This document shows, one piece after another, positions 35,805 through 48,800 of a stretch of DNA of 64,000 nucleotides. The DNA is taken from assembly GCF_002127325.2 (NCBI RefSeq), contig NC_035445.2, positions 86,515,912 through 86,579,911 of the forward strand, given 5' to 3'. The first letter of the stretch is position 1. The number at the start of each line of letters is the position of its first letter. This DNA is from Helianthus annuus. Taxonomy: Eukaryota; Streptophyta; Magnoliopsida; Asterales; Asteraceae. The notes under the pieces were generated by a model. That model had not been told where the DNA came from. It worked only from the letters and a program-made list of their open reading frames with translations, and did no database searches. The translations under genes and the position numbers were made by a program.

Positions 35805-37077
35805 TGTCACGGCCCCCGACCCAGTTGCCCGGTTCGGAAGCCGCGGGACAGAAACCCGTGGTATTGGTGGTTGATTTGGTAGCGGAAATTTTAACAGGAT
35901 CATTTAAACTGAAAACACCCAACTATTTTATTTTGAGTTTCGGGACAAACCCTGTGATTTACAATAAAGGAATTTCACTGGAAAATTCCCTGGTTACAAA
36001 AGCATGTTTATTTATTTACTGAGCCACTTCATTCATGCTGGAGTGCTACGCGACACTTTTCCTTGTTCACAGTAAATCACCTGAAACATGTTTAAAAAGA
36101 TCTTATCAGCGGGGAAATACTGGCGAGTCATTCAATTTATACAAAACGACACATTGTTATAATTTACCGTATTAAGAGCGATTACATTGTTTATATATCA
36201 ACCAATTACCCCAAATCGGTATTTGTCACTCGACCGTATCTGTGACTATGGTCATATCACCCATTGGCTAACCCGTTGTCCAATGGTAAAGGTTATCAAG
36301 TAATGTATACAAAACCCCACATACCGACAGTAACGGTAGATTACAAAGACTTAATCCCTGTGATTATAACTTTGAAAACAAGTAGGGTTTTGAAAGTAAT
36401 TTGGTAAAAAGAGAATGACTCATATTGCAGGTTTAAACTGACAGAGTCTGCCTACTGATTAGGCCTGGTAACCTAGTTAAGTAAAATGAAACGAAACTAG
36501 GTTAGTAACATAATACAACATTTACGATAATTTCACGAAATCAAAACCTCACGATGAATGACAAAGTATAGCCCGAATTTAGGCAGCACTTAAACATCCA
36601 TTGGATCGGTTTCAATCGATCGGACATTGTATCGTAGCAGTGATCGAGTTATTACCCTGTTATCGAAGCAACGTCTTGACACTACAAAGTTGGTTTTTGA
36701 GCAGAAGTATAGTGTTTTAGTGAAAATTTTCGAGCACCAGTGAACTGTCCATGCACGACCTATTTATAGTTGTTTTTCGAGTTCCTCGCGACCCGCATAA
36801 ACCTGAAGGGAATTCCTTCGTGGCCCGCGAGGGCCGCCCTAGCTACGGCTAGGGCTGCCGTGTCAACTCCTAGACCTGCCACGTGTGCGACACGTGCCCC
36901 TGAAGCTTATCCGAAGATTCATCAAGCTGTCGCGCCCCGCGAAGACTTTAGCTCCTTCGCGGCCCGCGACCAAGTAACAAAATTTGATTTTCTTGCTTTT
37001 TCATAAAAATTGGGGTTTTAGGGGTTCGGGTTTATACTTACGGAGCGTTTTAGAATATTTTCGTCCTGGTCCTTACA
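35805..37077 (-). repeat. G2 5' LTR
   Basis: 1273 bp, TGTAAGGACC ... CCGTGACA on the minus strand; same length as the 3' copy. Confidence 0.95.
36760..36972 (-). promoter_or_regulatory. G2 LTR promoter: TATA box and upstream GC-palindrome block
   Basis: TATAAATAG at 36768-36760 (minus strand). From about 36780 to 36972, upstream in transcription sense, lie TCGCGACCCGC, CCCGCGAGGGC, CCCTAGC..GCTAGGG, CACGTGTGCGACACGTG and GCGGCCCGCGA. This strongly GC-rich block contrasts with the AT-rich rest of the LTR. Confidence 0.65.
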
Positions 37078-37082
37078 GTCCC

Positions 37083-37880
37083 TCACAACCTCATGAGAGT
37101 CACGCCTAGGATAATGTGTCTCGCCATCACACCCAACCACAATCTTTCCACCCATCATCGATTTCCCATGCAAACTATGATTCTCCCCATTTAACGTTTC
37201 ATTTGCTTGTACCCTGGTCCCTTCATCTTCTGGCATCTGGTTTTTCAGCGACCGGCAATACCGATTCAGGTTTTCTTGTTGATCACACTCATCTCCAATA
37301 ATCTCTCCGTCCTAAACATCATTGATGTTTCTAGCACATGAGTCCATGGATCTTGCTGGTGATGCCTGGTAAGGGGAAGATAATTCCTTCACCAGTGACT
37401 CGATTCGCGTATTATGTTCTTCAACAACCCAAACCCGATACTTGCTTTCGTGCCAAGTGAGAGTGATTTCTTCATTTATCATGCTACCTACATCAGTAAG
37501 GATCTAGCAACTGCCCCCTGAGTTATCATGAGAAGTCCACAAGAAATCCGAGCTCTCGATAAGGGTGCCAAACTTTTGGCCAATTCTATCATATAGCTTG
37601 CCATCTCTCAAATGTATAGGAATCCCTTTGATCTTTAACCATGGTAACCTGTTGTAATTTAACTCCTGACCTTTCCAGAAAATCGCATCCGATATAACGC
37701 TGCTCCATGCCGGGACTTCCTTTTTGATGAACTCCAAAGCCAAACTTTTTTCTTTGAAAACCACCATACATTTCAAACCTCCTAAATAACTGACTGGACT
37801 TTCTCTATACCCACCCAAATCGAGAAGTGTGCGTATTTCTTCAATACCGGATACTTCTTTAACCTCAACAATAACCGACC
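37083..37880 (-). pseudogene. LINE-B ORF1 segment (RNA-binding protein), 5' part lost to copia insertion
   Basis: Minus-strand reading includes LGGLKCMVVFKEKSLALEF and LPWLKIKGIPIHLRDGKLYD (about 37818-37540), typical of the RRM-like/DUF4283 part of plant LINE ORF1, which binds element RNA. It then has a TAG near 37505 and continues as SMINEEITLTWHESKYRVW. A second break is near 37310. At its lower end the frame carries on across the G2 and G1 sites to an ORF1 end at 11999. The copia LTR begins at 37881, so the start is missing. Confidence 0.8.
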
Positions 37881-38608
37881 TGTTGGGATTGAACCCTACC
37901 AGAGGAACAGATAATTAAAGCCAAAATTGGATCAGGTCAGTGGATCCAGAATAAGCAGATGTTATGTATACAAGTCTCTCCCCTTGAAAGTGATTTCAAC
38001 ATCTGCTGACCTTCTATCTGCTGATCATACAAACTACTGATCTACAACTACTGATCTAGTCAAAGACTGATGAAGAACTAAAGCCCTGCTGTCCAATCTA
38101 CTGCCTTGAGTCAAGCACTGCTGATCATGACAAGTACTGCTGGGTTCACAGCAGTGGATGGATGCAGCAGCAGCTTTGTTTACTTTATGTAATGTAATGT
38201 AATATTAGTAGTTAGCATAGCAGAGGTTGTATAGATCAGAGGTTAGAGTTTGTTAGGAGGTTAGATGTCACTTTCATGGTGACGTTAGCTTAGATGCTTC
38301 AGTGGTTTGTTCATGTCTATAAATAGAACAGTGCTCTGTACTGTTCTATTAGCTCTTCACCATCATCTTCCTGCACGAACAAATTCTGTGAGCTCAGGCT
38401 GAGGGGGAGTTTGTTGCATACTTGCATATTGTAATCGTTGTTGAAAATAAATTCAATCATTCGATTCAATATTAAACTTGTATGTTAAAAGCATTTCTCC
38501 TGTTTGATTGTGAAAAGTTTGTTCCATTTTAATTTCGCTGCACAACTCATTCATCTTCATCTTATTTCAAACGTAAAACACAATCAAAACCAAACTCAGA
38601 TCCTAACA
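37881..38608 (+). repeat. Copia 5' LTR, 728 bp
   Basis: TGTTGGGATT ... GATCCTAACA, near-inverted ends, followed at once by the PBS. Confidence 0.88.
38318..38350 (+). promoter_or_regulatory. Copia LTR core promoter with TATA box and hairpin at the probable start site
   Basis: CTATAAATAG at 38318-38327. A perfect 11-bp inverted repeat AATAGAACAGT (38322-38332) and ACTGTTCTATT (38340-38350) with a 7-nt loop overlaps and follows it. Upstream are CACTGCTG and CAGCAGTG inverted words (38095-38170). Confidence 0.7.
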
Positions 38609-38610
38609 AT

Positions 38611-38622
38611 TGATATCAGAGC
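38611..38622 (+). promoter_or_regulatory. Copia primer binding site
   Basis: TGATATCAGAGC, one mismatch from the initiator tRNA-Met complement, 2 nt after the LTR. Confidence 0.8.
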
Positions 38623-38773
38623 TTGGACAGTCAAATTTGATTTAACAATCATTTTGACATAAATAGTTCAGCTCACAATCATTGATACTGATAGTTTGTT
38701 CGTTTTGTTGAAAAACAAAGCAAGGTTTAATCACCATTAAAGTTGATTAATCAGTGCCTGTAAAACAACCAGG

Positions 38774-41460
38774 ATGACGTCACAATCACAAGATGATAAG
38801 AATAACATTGGCTCTCTTTTCAAATCTCCCATGCTTAAACGTAATGAGTACAACATCTGGGAGAGAAGGATGGGTCACATCCTTGCTCAACAGAATACTG
38901 GATGTTGGAGGTCTGTTGTCTTTGGTCCCTATGTCCCTATGGTGCCAAGGGCCGAGGATACAAAGAAGTTCGTCCCTAAACCAACTAAAAACTATACTGA
39001 AACTGATTTTCAAAAGTTCGAACTCGATGCCAAAGCATTTAGCATCATAGCTTCTGCATTACCCAATGAAATCTATGCTGGACTGTTACATTGTAACAGT
39101 GCCAAAGAATTGTGGGATGCATTGAAGGAACAATTTGGGGGAACAGAAGAGGTTATTGAAAACAACAGGGAAATTCTGAATCAGCAGTATGAAACATTTT
39201 GTCACATCAAGGGTGAATCATGAACCCAACAGTTTGAACGTTTTAGCTGTCTCATAGTGAACTAAGGCTTGTTAAAGTTACATTTTCAAATGCAACTCAA
39301 AATAGCAGGTTTCTCAGATCACTACCTGAAAAATGGGCACAATTGCATTTATTACTAGAAATTCAGCTGAGTTCAAGGATCTGACCCTGACCCAACTCCA
39401 TGGTAGACTCCTGACCTTTGAAAGGGAGATAAACCAGAAAAGGAGGTTGCAAGAGTCTGGAAAAGTTGCAGATGACTATTCATTTGGCAGCACAGCTCTT
39501 TTTGGTCAGGAAGAATCTGGTAGCAGCAGTAAGGATCAGAGTTCTGATCATTTTATTGACATAACTGCTGGTTTTAAAAACTCTGATCCTCACTCTGCAA
39601 ATTATGCTTTCACTGCAAATAGTGAAAACCAGATGTCAGATAACTTGTGCTTTGAACTCAATGATTTGCAACATTTTGATCCCACTGACTTAGAAGAGAT
39701 GGACATTTTGCATCAATTGGCTTTGCTTTGTGTTAGAACAAGCAAATTCTACAAAAGAACAGGGAGAAAATTCCCAGGGCTTAATGGGAATTTAAAAGTG
39801 GGGTTGGATAAGTCAAAAATTAAGTGCTACAAGTGCAATAGGCTAGGTCATTTTGCCAGGGAATGCAGGAGTGAAACCACTGGTCCAATAATTACTCATC
39901 CCAGCTCAAACACTAGACCACAACAACAAAGCACTGTGCACTATACCCAATATACCCCTGCAGCACATGTTAACACCGCTCACTATGCTACAACCCCTGT
40001 GCCTGTGCATTATGTTCAAACCACTGTTCCACAAATTCAGTATGTTCTGGCCCCTATTCCTCAAGCACAGGTGCAACCTGCTGCACCTCAACAAGCTGCT
40101 CCAACAGTGACACAACCAGATCAGCAAAGCTTTTTCACACAAGGCTTTGTTGATTGGAGCAGCATGCCTGATGAACTTGGTGATGAAAATTTTGCTCTCT
40201 ATGCTTCTAGTGATGCTTTTGATAATGAATTTTGTTTGATGGCATTAGAGTCAATACCAGAAGGGGTAGAAACTGAAGGTGAACAGCTAAGTGTTGAAAC
40301 AGTGGATGAAGTTGCTGAAGCAGTGGTTACTGCAGTTGCTGGTGAACTACTACTGGGAGAAAATTCAGAAACCCTGATTGAACCACTGTCTGACCTTTGG
40401 TCCAAAGAAGACAAAGAGAAAGAAGAGTTGAAGAAAGCTGGTGAGGTAGAAGGGAGATCTGATGAAGAAGGTGATCATCATTGTAATTGTGCCATGATGG
40501 CTGCTGCCAAGGTAACTCCTCAAGTTCTTGAAAAACTGTGTTCAGACAAATGTATTATTGCATTTGCTAACATTAAAGAGGTAAATGAAAACCTTAGGGA
40601 TAAAGTCTTGTCTGATGAAGTCAAATTTGAAAAGTCATTAAAAGAACTTCGAAACAAATTGGCTGAAAAAGATAAAGTGATCAGCAGTCTCAAAGAAGAG
40701 CAGAGCATAACCAAAACTCAACTCCAAACTATGGTAGAAAAATATCAAGTTTGCAAAAAGGAGTTGGAGTCCACCCAGATCACCTGTGAAAGATGGGTGG
40801 AATCTTGGAAAGGGTATGAGGTTATGCTTGCAAAACAGCTTGAAAGCAATGTCAAGTTTGGTATAGGACATAGAAAATATGATGATCTTGTAAACACTGC
40901 TGAAAATCAAGCTGGTTCAACTGAACTAATTCCAACCAACAAGAATGGCCAAGAGGTTAAAATAACCGACAAACTTGGTAACAAAATTACTCTGGAAAGA
41001 TCTGTGTTTTGAGGAGATTGAGAAATACCAATTTAAACCCACATGGTCTGATGAGTGTGATATCCTGGAAAACTTCAAACCAATGGATTTCACAACCACT
41101 GATGGTGTTAAAGCTCTAAAAGCAAAGATCATTCCTATCAAAGATATCCCAACAGTGGTTCAAAACTCTGTTGCAAAGGAATTTGAGAAAAGGAAGAAGA
41201 GAGAAAAGATTAAAAACCTATTTTGTGATTTTTGTGAAAAAAGGAATCGTCTAACAAAAGACTGTTTTCATCTAAAAGCGCATGATCTAAACAAAACAAG
41301 TGTCATTGTACCTGCTGAAAGCTGCACCATCTGTGGTAAAAATAACCACAAAACTAAGGAATGTGTGTATCTCAAAAACTTTGATGAGAAAAAGAATGAG
41401 TACATTGCAAAAACATCCTTAAGTTCATCAGCATCATTTATCAAATTCACCAAGAAATAA
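38774..41460 (+). pseudogene. Copia gag (Sirevirus-type, long), broken by stops and frameshifts
   Basis: Begins MTSQSQDDKNNIGSLFKSP. The N-terminal gag domain with ELWDALKEQFGG runs to a TGA at 39221, with further shifts to 39333. The next frame (39333-41012) holds the CCHC knuckle CYKCNRLGHFAREC near 39826, a Gln/Pro-rich stretch, an acidic region and a coiled-coil-like Lys/Glu-rich segment around 40560-40740. A shift near 41010 moves to the last part (to 41460), with CDFCEKRNRLTKDC (His replaced by Arg) and CTICGKNNHKTKEC. Gag packages the element RNA in particles. From 41461 to 41840 the frame is closed several times. Confidence 0.88.
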
Positions 41461-41840
41461 CCACTGTTTGTCCCAGTCCAAACAGCTGTCACAAAACAGG
41501 TGAATCAAACATCTGTTCAAAGAGATGTTCAAGTGACTGATGCACCTCCTGCAAATCAATTCAGGAGAGGTAAAGGACAACCATCATACCAAAGGATCCC
41601 ACACGTTTATGAGGTTTACAAAAATCCCTCTAAACCAAGAGTGAATAGGCATCCTTTTGGTTATCAATAGGTGATTGGCCAAGACCCCCAACAGTGGTTA
41701 GAGAAAAACATTCCCAAAAATGTTCAAACCCCTGAGCTAACCACTGTCCATGCATCTGTCACCATCCCAGACACTATTAAGACCCCATCCAAAGCCTTAT
41801 TGGCTTTGGAGACCTTAATGAACTAATCCTTTTACTTCAT

Positions 41841-43433
41841 GTGCAGGGAGCTTCTGCATGCTTAGATAGTCTTTGGTATGTAGATAGTGGAGGCTCCAGG
41901 CACATGACAGGATGTAAAGCCCTACTCAAAGATTTCAAAATCCATGGAGGGGGTGATATATCCTTTGGGAATAATAGTAAAGGGAAAGTTCTGGGGTCTG
42001 GTACAGTTCAGTCTGGAAATGTAAAATTTGAAAATGTCAATCTGATAGACAATCTGAAATTCAACCTCCTGAGTGTCTCACAAATGAGTGATAAGGGGTA
42101 TGGGTCATTCTTCACAAAGGAGTGTTGTAGGATTGTTGGACCAGAAATGGTTGAAAAGATTGAAGCAATAATAAAATCTGGAAAAACAAAACAAAGAAGT
42201 GGCAATGTTTATGTTGTTAATATGTTTAAAGAGTGTCCCAGAACTGATGCCTATCTGTTCTCAGCTGCCTCTAACAAAGAGACAGAACTTTGGCATCTGT
42301 TCTCAGCTGCCTCTAACAAAGAGACAGAACTTTGGCACAAAAGACTGGGGCACACAAATCTCAAGACAATCACTGAAATTTCAAAAAATGGCCTAGTAAG
42401 AGGCTTACCACAAAAACTGTTTTCATGTCCTGAGCATTGTGTTTCCTGTTTAAAAGGAAAACAACATAAAAGCTCCTTTAAGTCCATTGAAGAGTCCAAA
42501 ACAACCCAGTGTTTGCAAATGCTGCACAAGGATTTGTTTGGCCCAGTTCAAGTCATGAGTCTCAAAAAGAAGAGATACTGTTTGGTTATTATTGATGACT
42601 TCTCTAGGTTTACATGGACTTTCTTTTTACACTCAAAAGATGAGACTGCAGGCATCTTGCAAGACTTTGTGACACAGGTTGAAAAGCAATTTGACCTTCC
42701 AGTGAAAGTCTTCAGGAGTGACAATAGCACAGAATTCAAAAATAAGGAGTTGGATGCCTTCTGTGTGAAGAAAGGGATTGTAAGGCAGTACAGCATCCCT
42801 AGAACACCAGAGCAAAACGGGGTTGTTGAAAGAAAGAACAGAACTTTGATTGAGGCTGCCAGAACCATGCTTGCAGATTCAGGTTTGCCATTAACATTTT
42901 GGGCAGAGGCAGTAAACACTGCTTGCTATGTCCAAAACAGAGTTTTAATCAACCCCAGGCACAAAAAGACTGCTTATGAAATTCTGTATAAAATCAAACC
43001 ACTGATCTCATACTTTAAAGTATTTGGCTGCCCATGTTTTATTTTGAATTTAAAAGATTCCATCTCAAAATTTGCAGCCAAAGTAGACTGTGGTTATAAC
43101 CTGGGATACTCAACCACTGCCAAGGCCTACAAAGTGTTTAATACACGGACCAAAGCAGTGGAGGATACTTTGAATGTAAAGTTCAATGAACTTTCATCAA
43201 TGAAAATCCCAGCAAATCCTGCTGATTTGTTTGATCTTGATAAATTCACTTTTGAAAACACTGCTGTCAAGGCTAACAGTGCAGGTCCATCAGAGGATTC
43301 AACACCAGACTATGGGTATGAAATCCCCATCCCTCAAAAGTCTGTCAAAATGGGAAGAGCAGCAGATGTTCAAAACAGCTGTCAAAGCTCAACCACTGCT
43401 ACCTCAACAGTTGTTGACCAAAGTAGCCCTTAA
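41841..43433 (+). pseudogene. Copia pol: protease and integrase part
   Basis: Protease motif WYVDSGGSRHMTG near 41875; the family consensus has Cys where this has the second Gly. Then the GAG-pre-integrase domain (WHKRLGHTNLKTI, CLKGKQHKS) with the HHCC zinc site, and the integrase core DLFGP, IIDDFSRFTW, SDNSTEFKN (usual Gly is Ser) and PEQNGVVERKNR, carrying the D, D and E of the catalytic triad. Long uninterrupted frame of 530 codons; it opens inside the polyprotein, so its first ATG is not a real start. It carries an in-frame 42-bp duplication (42255-42338). It ends at a TAA at 43431-43433 before RT. Confidence 0.92.
42255..42338 (+). repeat. In-frame 42-bp tandem duplication in integrase
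   Basis: 42255-42296 and 42297-42338 are identical except for the last base; they duplicate 14 codons (LFSAASNKETELWH) right before the RLGH zinc-binding motif. Confidence 0.95.
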
Positions 43434-43756
43434 CCCCTGCTTCCACATCATCAAACACTGTTGATAAAAGTCCTCAAACAGTGGATCAAAGTCAGCATGT
43501 GTCCACGTCTTTACCTCATATTCCACCACCTTTTGAAGCCACTGCTGGATCATCAAAGTCACTGGCAGTGGCTAGCTCAGATGATTCACATCTGCAGCCT
43601 TCACCACAAAATGCCATTTTTCCATACCAAGGAGAGTTAATCTTCTTGAAATCTCATCCACCAGATCAAATTATTGGCAACATCAATGAAGGGGTGCTCA
43701 CAAGAAGTCAATCCCAAAACATTTGTCTTTTTGCTGGTTTTCTATCACTCCATTAG

Positions 43757-45275
43757 CCAGTCAAGTACCAAGAGGCACTGAAAGACAACAGCTGGGTAGA
43801 AGCCATGGAAGAGGAGCTCCAACAGTTTAAAAGACAACAAGTATAGGAGCTTGTACCACTGCCAGAGAATGCAAGTCCTATTGGCACAAAGTGGGTCTTC
43901 AAAAACAAAACTGATGAAAGGGGCATTGTTGTCAAGAATAAAGCCAGGCTTGTGGTTCAAGGTTACAGACAAGAAGAGGGCATTGACTATGATGAAACAT
44001 TTGCCCCTGTAGCAAGACTTGAAGCTATCAAATTATTTCTGGCCTTTGCTGTCAACCACAACATCAAGGTGTATCAAATGGATATCAAATGTGCATTCCT
44101 CTATGGTAAGATTCAAGAAGAGGTTTATGTCTGTCAACCTCCAGGTTTTGAGGATCCATTTAATCCAAATCATATCTACAAGCTGAATAAAGCATTGTAT
44201 GGCCTGAAACAAGCACCAAGGGCCTGGTATGAAACTCTTTCCAACTTCTACTTTCCATTGGTTTCACCAGAGGCAGAATTGATAAAACACTGTCTTTAAA
44301 ATGGAGAGGGAAGGATTTGATGATTGTCCAAATTTATGTGGATGACATCATTTTTGGAAGCACATGCAACAAAATGTGTGAAGAGTTTAGGCAACTCATG
44401 ACAGTTGAGTTTGAAATGAGTGCAATGGGTGAACTCCAGTGTTTTCTTGGTCTCCAAGTAAAACAACTACAAAATGTCACTTTTATCCATCAAAGCAAAT
44501 ATGCCAAAGAACTTTTACAGAAATTTGATATGGATGATTGTAAGCCATGCAGTACACCCATTGCAACCAATAAACTTGTCATGTCTGATGAGAAGGATGA
44601 ATTGGTTGATCAGACCTTATATAGAAGCATGATTGGGTCTTTATTGTACCTAACTACATCTAGACCAGACATCATGTTTGCAACATGTGTCTGTGCAAGA
44701 TCCCAATCAGCCCCTAGAAAGTCATTATTGCTGTAAAAAGGATATTCAGATACCTCAAAGGTGCTCCCACACTTGGTATCTGGTATCCAGCTGATGGTAA
44801 AATTGAGCTTTCAGGTTTCTCAGATAGTGACTTTGCTGGATGTGACAAGACAAGGAAGTCCACTTCTGGAGGGTGCCAATTCCTAGGCAATTGCTTAGTG
44901 TCTTGGCAAAGCAAAAAGCAAGCAGCTGTTTCCACATCCACTGCTGAGGCAGAATATATAGTTGCTGCAAGCTGTACAGCCCAACTGCTTTGGCTTCAAA
45001 ATCAGTTGCTGGATTTTGGTATCACTGCCTTGAAGACACCACTCATGTTGGATAGCCAGGCAGCAGAAAATATCATCAAAAATCCAGTTTCTCATTCTAC
45101 CACCAAACACATTGACATCAGACATCACTTTGTGAGGGATTGTTATGAAAAAAGGTTTGATTTCTCTGCATCATGTTCCAACTAAGGATCAGCTGGCAGA
45201 TGTGCTAACCAAAGCATTAGACACATCCACCTTTGAAAGCTTGATCTCTAGGATTGGCATGCTAAACATGGAATA
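43757..45275 (+). pseudogene. Copia pol: reverse transcriptase and RNase H part
   Basis: RT begins around EAMEEELQQF (43800; TAG at 43843) and continues with GTKWVFKNK, ARLVVQGYRQEEGIDYDETFAPVAR, YQMDIKCAFLYG and KALYGLKQAPRAWYE. A frameshift near 44245 is followed by the catalytic YVDD of IYVDDIIFGS at 44335-44355 and SMIGSLLYLTTSRPDI. Another shift near 44730 leads to RNase H (SDFAGCDKTRKSTSGG, STAEAEY, HIDIRHHFVRD). The stop at 45273 follows LNME. Copies element RNA into DNA in the particle; dead here. From 45276 to 45829 there is AT-rich leader without a gene but with several CCACTG words. Confidence 0.92.
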
Positions 45276-45829
45276 ATAGGCAAAATCCTGTTTTTCTATG
45301 AATAAAAGCATTAAAATGTTTTCAGAAAATCAAATTTCCATCCTTAAAAATAGCTAAAAATGAAGTTTTCATTAAAATCCTTAAAAGTCTGTCATAACCA
45401 CTGATGAGTTCAAAAGTCTGTTCTACTTCAAAAGTCTGTCCATTGCTGAAAATCATCCCCTGCTCTCTCATTCCTTTGATAAACACTGTTGTTCAAAAGC
45501 AGTGCTGTATCCACTGATGAGCTATCCACTGATCGCAAAAATCATCCACTGCCTTTCAGTACCGTTACATCCATTGCCTTCATCAGTAATTTTCATAAAA
45601 ATATTATCCTTCACTTCATCAGGGGATGGTACGTGGACAGTACATAGTGGTCAGTCCTTTTGTAACCGCTGCCACGTCAGCATTCACTTTTTCTCCATAA
45701 AACCCCCTTTCAAACCCCACACAGGGTTCTTACTGTCAAATTGAATTCATAAAAATTCTCTTCTCAAAGCAGTTTCCATCACTTTCCATCAAATTTCTTT
45801 GCAAATTTCTTCGATTGCCTTCTTCAAAA

Positions 45830-48800
45830 ATGACTAAATCGAAGTCCTCCGCAAAATCCACTTCATCTTCAAAAGGGGCCTCTCAAAAGGCTACACCCAC
45901 AGAAATTCCACACAAATCCTCTCATAATCTTCTGGGTCTTCTCACAAAACCCAGCACCATAGATACCTTTGATTCCATCCTCGATATGATCACTGCATCA
46001 AAGTATAAAACTTTGCTTACAGCAGATGCTCTTATCTACCTACAAACCCAGAGAGAATTTTGGAAAAATTATACCCTTGACAAACAAGGCGAAGATGTTA
46101 AAGCCATTAACTCTACTCTACAGGGAAAAGTTGTCGTAATAACACCACAATCCATCTCGGAGGTCTTTCAACTCAACGATCAGGAAGGTAAAAATTCTTT
46201 TCCTAAAAATGAGTTAAAAATTGACTTCATTGAAGGAGGGTATGCAGACACAATGATGAAGAGGGATACCTTACAAAAAGGTTTCTTCCCTCTTGCAATA
46301 AGGTTTTTATTCCATACCCTCCTTATGTATGTTTCAAACAAAACCACTGCCTTTAATGAAATACCATTGAAGATTCAAAACCTGGGGTATGCTATTCTTC
46401 AAGAAGAAAATTTTAATTATTCCCAAGTAATCTTTAATGATATGGTTAAAAATGTTGAAAGAAAATCATTCTTACTGTTTCCAAGATTTCTAAGCTACTA
46501 TTTTGAAAAGAAATTCAGTAAGGATGATCTTTCTTTAATAAACCAAGGTGACTCTTTTCAAATGCACAGCTTAACTGCTGAAACTTTTACAAGAATGTCA
46601 ACACCTTGCAAAACACAAGCAGAGGTGCCTGAGCAGAATTTAGCAGTAAACACTGCTCCTCAGGTATCTGCTGCTGATCCCACTGCTCAAGGTGATCAAA
46701 GTGGCAAAACAACTGCTTTGAAACCCACACCTACAATCACCAAAAAGCCACAGAAAAAGAAAACTAAAAAAACCCCCTAAACCCATCAAAAAGGCAACTC
46801 TGGAGGATGAGATACCAGAGCAACTGCCTGTGACAACACAAAAGTCACAACAAACCACTGCTGCTACTTCCTCACAGCAGTTGGTACAAATATCTCAAAC
46901 CATAGCTGAAACTCCTCCTGTCTCTTCTCAAAAAGAACAGGTTGTACAACAAGGGACACCACTCTATGATGCTCTGGAATCACTCGTTTCCATCATCCAT
47001 AGCCCACTGCCCGGGGCAAATTATCTTTCTACACCCAACATCACATCCACAATTCCCACACAAACTAAACTTTTGTTGGATGTAATTGATTTGAACCAGG
47101 TACAACCCAGTCCTTCTCAATCACCTGTTCATGAGAATATGCCTCAACAATAGAATGGGCCTGATGCATCAATTTTTGCTAACCCACCAACACAACCTGA
47201 GGAGGTTACACCCCTTGAGTTACAAATAACTCTTGATGGTATTCCAAGTGAAGCAGCCACTACAAGTGTTGAACCCACTGGTTTACACTTGGACAGTGGT
47301 TACATCAATAAGACTTCCTTGGAGGCAATTCCTTCTATAATACCTCTGATATCTGCTAGTGAGTTTGTTCTAACCACTGGTTCCATCAAAAGATTATCAA
47401 GTGTTGAAGGAAGAAAACCCCAGTACCAAGAAAAAGGTGCATCAGTGGTTGATGTTTGGAGTACACTCCATACCTCAACCTCTGATAAAACCACTGCTAG
47501 TAGAAAATCAGATGATCCCATTAAATTGGGTGATGGTTTAAAGTACCAAGAATTGACGGAACGTGTTGAAAAACTGGATACTTCGGTTGCAGAAATCAAA
47601 GAAATGCTGCAACAGTTGTTAACAGTACAAAAGGTGCAATCCCCTGCTGATACAACAGTTGTTCCACCTCAAACATCTGCTCCACAAGCATCTGTTGCAA
47701 ATGAGCTCTGGAACTTCTTTCAACCTTTTCTCTAACAACAACAACAACTGGCTGATAAGCAACATGAAAAACATGTCCAAGAGCTGAGAAACACAATGGA
47801 GTCTAGGTTCAGGAACACACAAGCTGACATCAACGCTATAAAGGCCCATCTGTTGATAACCACTGGCACTGCTCCTCCAACAGTTCTCTTTATTGATCAA
47901 CTTCCCCCAGATAATGCCAAAAAGGGGGAGAAAATTCAGGAGTGGAGGAAGAAGGGGATTGATGATGGTCTATATATTGAGCCAGAAAAGGATGCTATGC
48001 TTAGAAAAATTCCCTTACTAGATGGTAGCAAGAAGGTTGATGTTACCCAAAATGCACTTGATGAAGGAGTAATAAGTGTAAAAAGGGAAAGAGCGGCAAA
48101 GGATATATCAAGGTGGAATGAGGAGAAAAGAGCTTACATGGAGCTGAATGCGCAGGGTTGTTCTGGGCTAAAGGATGTTCAAAATCCTGTGCCAAAAAGA
48201 AATCCTGCTAGAAAAGTAAGGGAACCCAAGTCCACACCATCCAGACTCACAAAGCATACTCCAAAACCACCGTCCAAAAGCCCCCAACATCAAACCTCCA
48301 CCCAAACAGTTGTTGTAACTCCTGCTGTATCAACATCTGTTGGTACTTCAGTTGTTTCAACATCTGCTATTACTTCAACACACACCACTTCAACACACAC
48401 CACAACCACTGCCTTACCATCACCACCTTCAACACCAAAAACAACATCTCCACCATCACCTCCTGCCAAAAAGAAGAAGACAACAGATGTTACAACATCT
48501 GTTGTAATGACAACAGTGGTTGAAACACCAGTTGTTTCAACAACTGTTTGTCAATCACAAACCACTGCCACTCAAGTCACCACCACTGTTCCACCCAAAA
48601 CATCATCTGCCTCTCCTAAAATAAAAAGGAGAAGGATTATCATACCAGATGATGATTCTCCGTCACCACCACCAACATCTTCAAAATCTCAAGCACTTGT
48701 CACAATTCCAAATCCCATTCCTCTCTCTTCAGCTCAAATTCAAAAGCCATTACCTCCTGCAGGTGTTTTATTTCCTTTGGAACTCATAGAAGTTAGGGAA

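Larger units (their letters stand above)
21610..37077 (-). mobile_element. Ty3/gypsy element G2 (Tekay/Del-like), 15.5 kb including a 7.3-kb Helitron
   Basis: Perfect target duplication GTCCC at 21605-21609 and 37078-37082. LTRs are 1273 bp each and differ clearly more than those of G1 (roughly 3% by eye), so G2 is the older insertion. Same gene order and orientation as G1, but a different LTR family. Gag-pol is degenerate. Confidence 0.95.

Noticed and set aside
38774..45275. Pararetrovirus or other integrated plant virus
   Set aside because: Domain order PR-IN-RT-RH, LTR and tRNA-Met PBS identify Ty1/copia; no movement or coat protein motif is seen.
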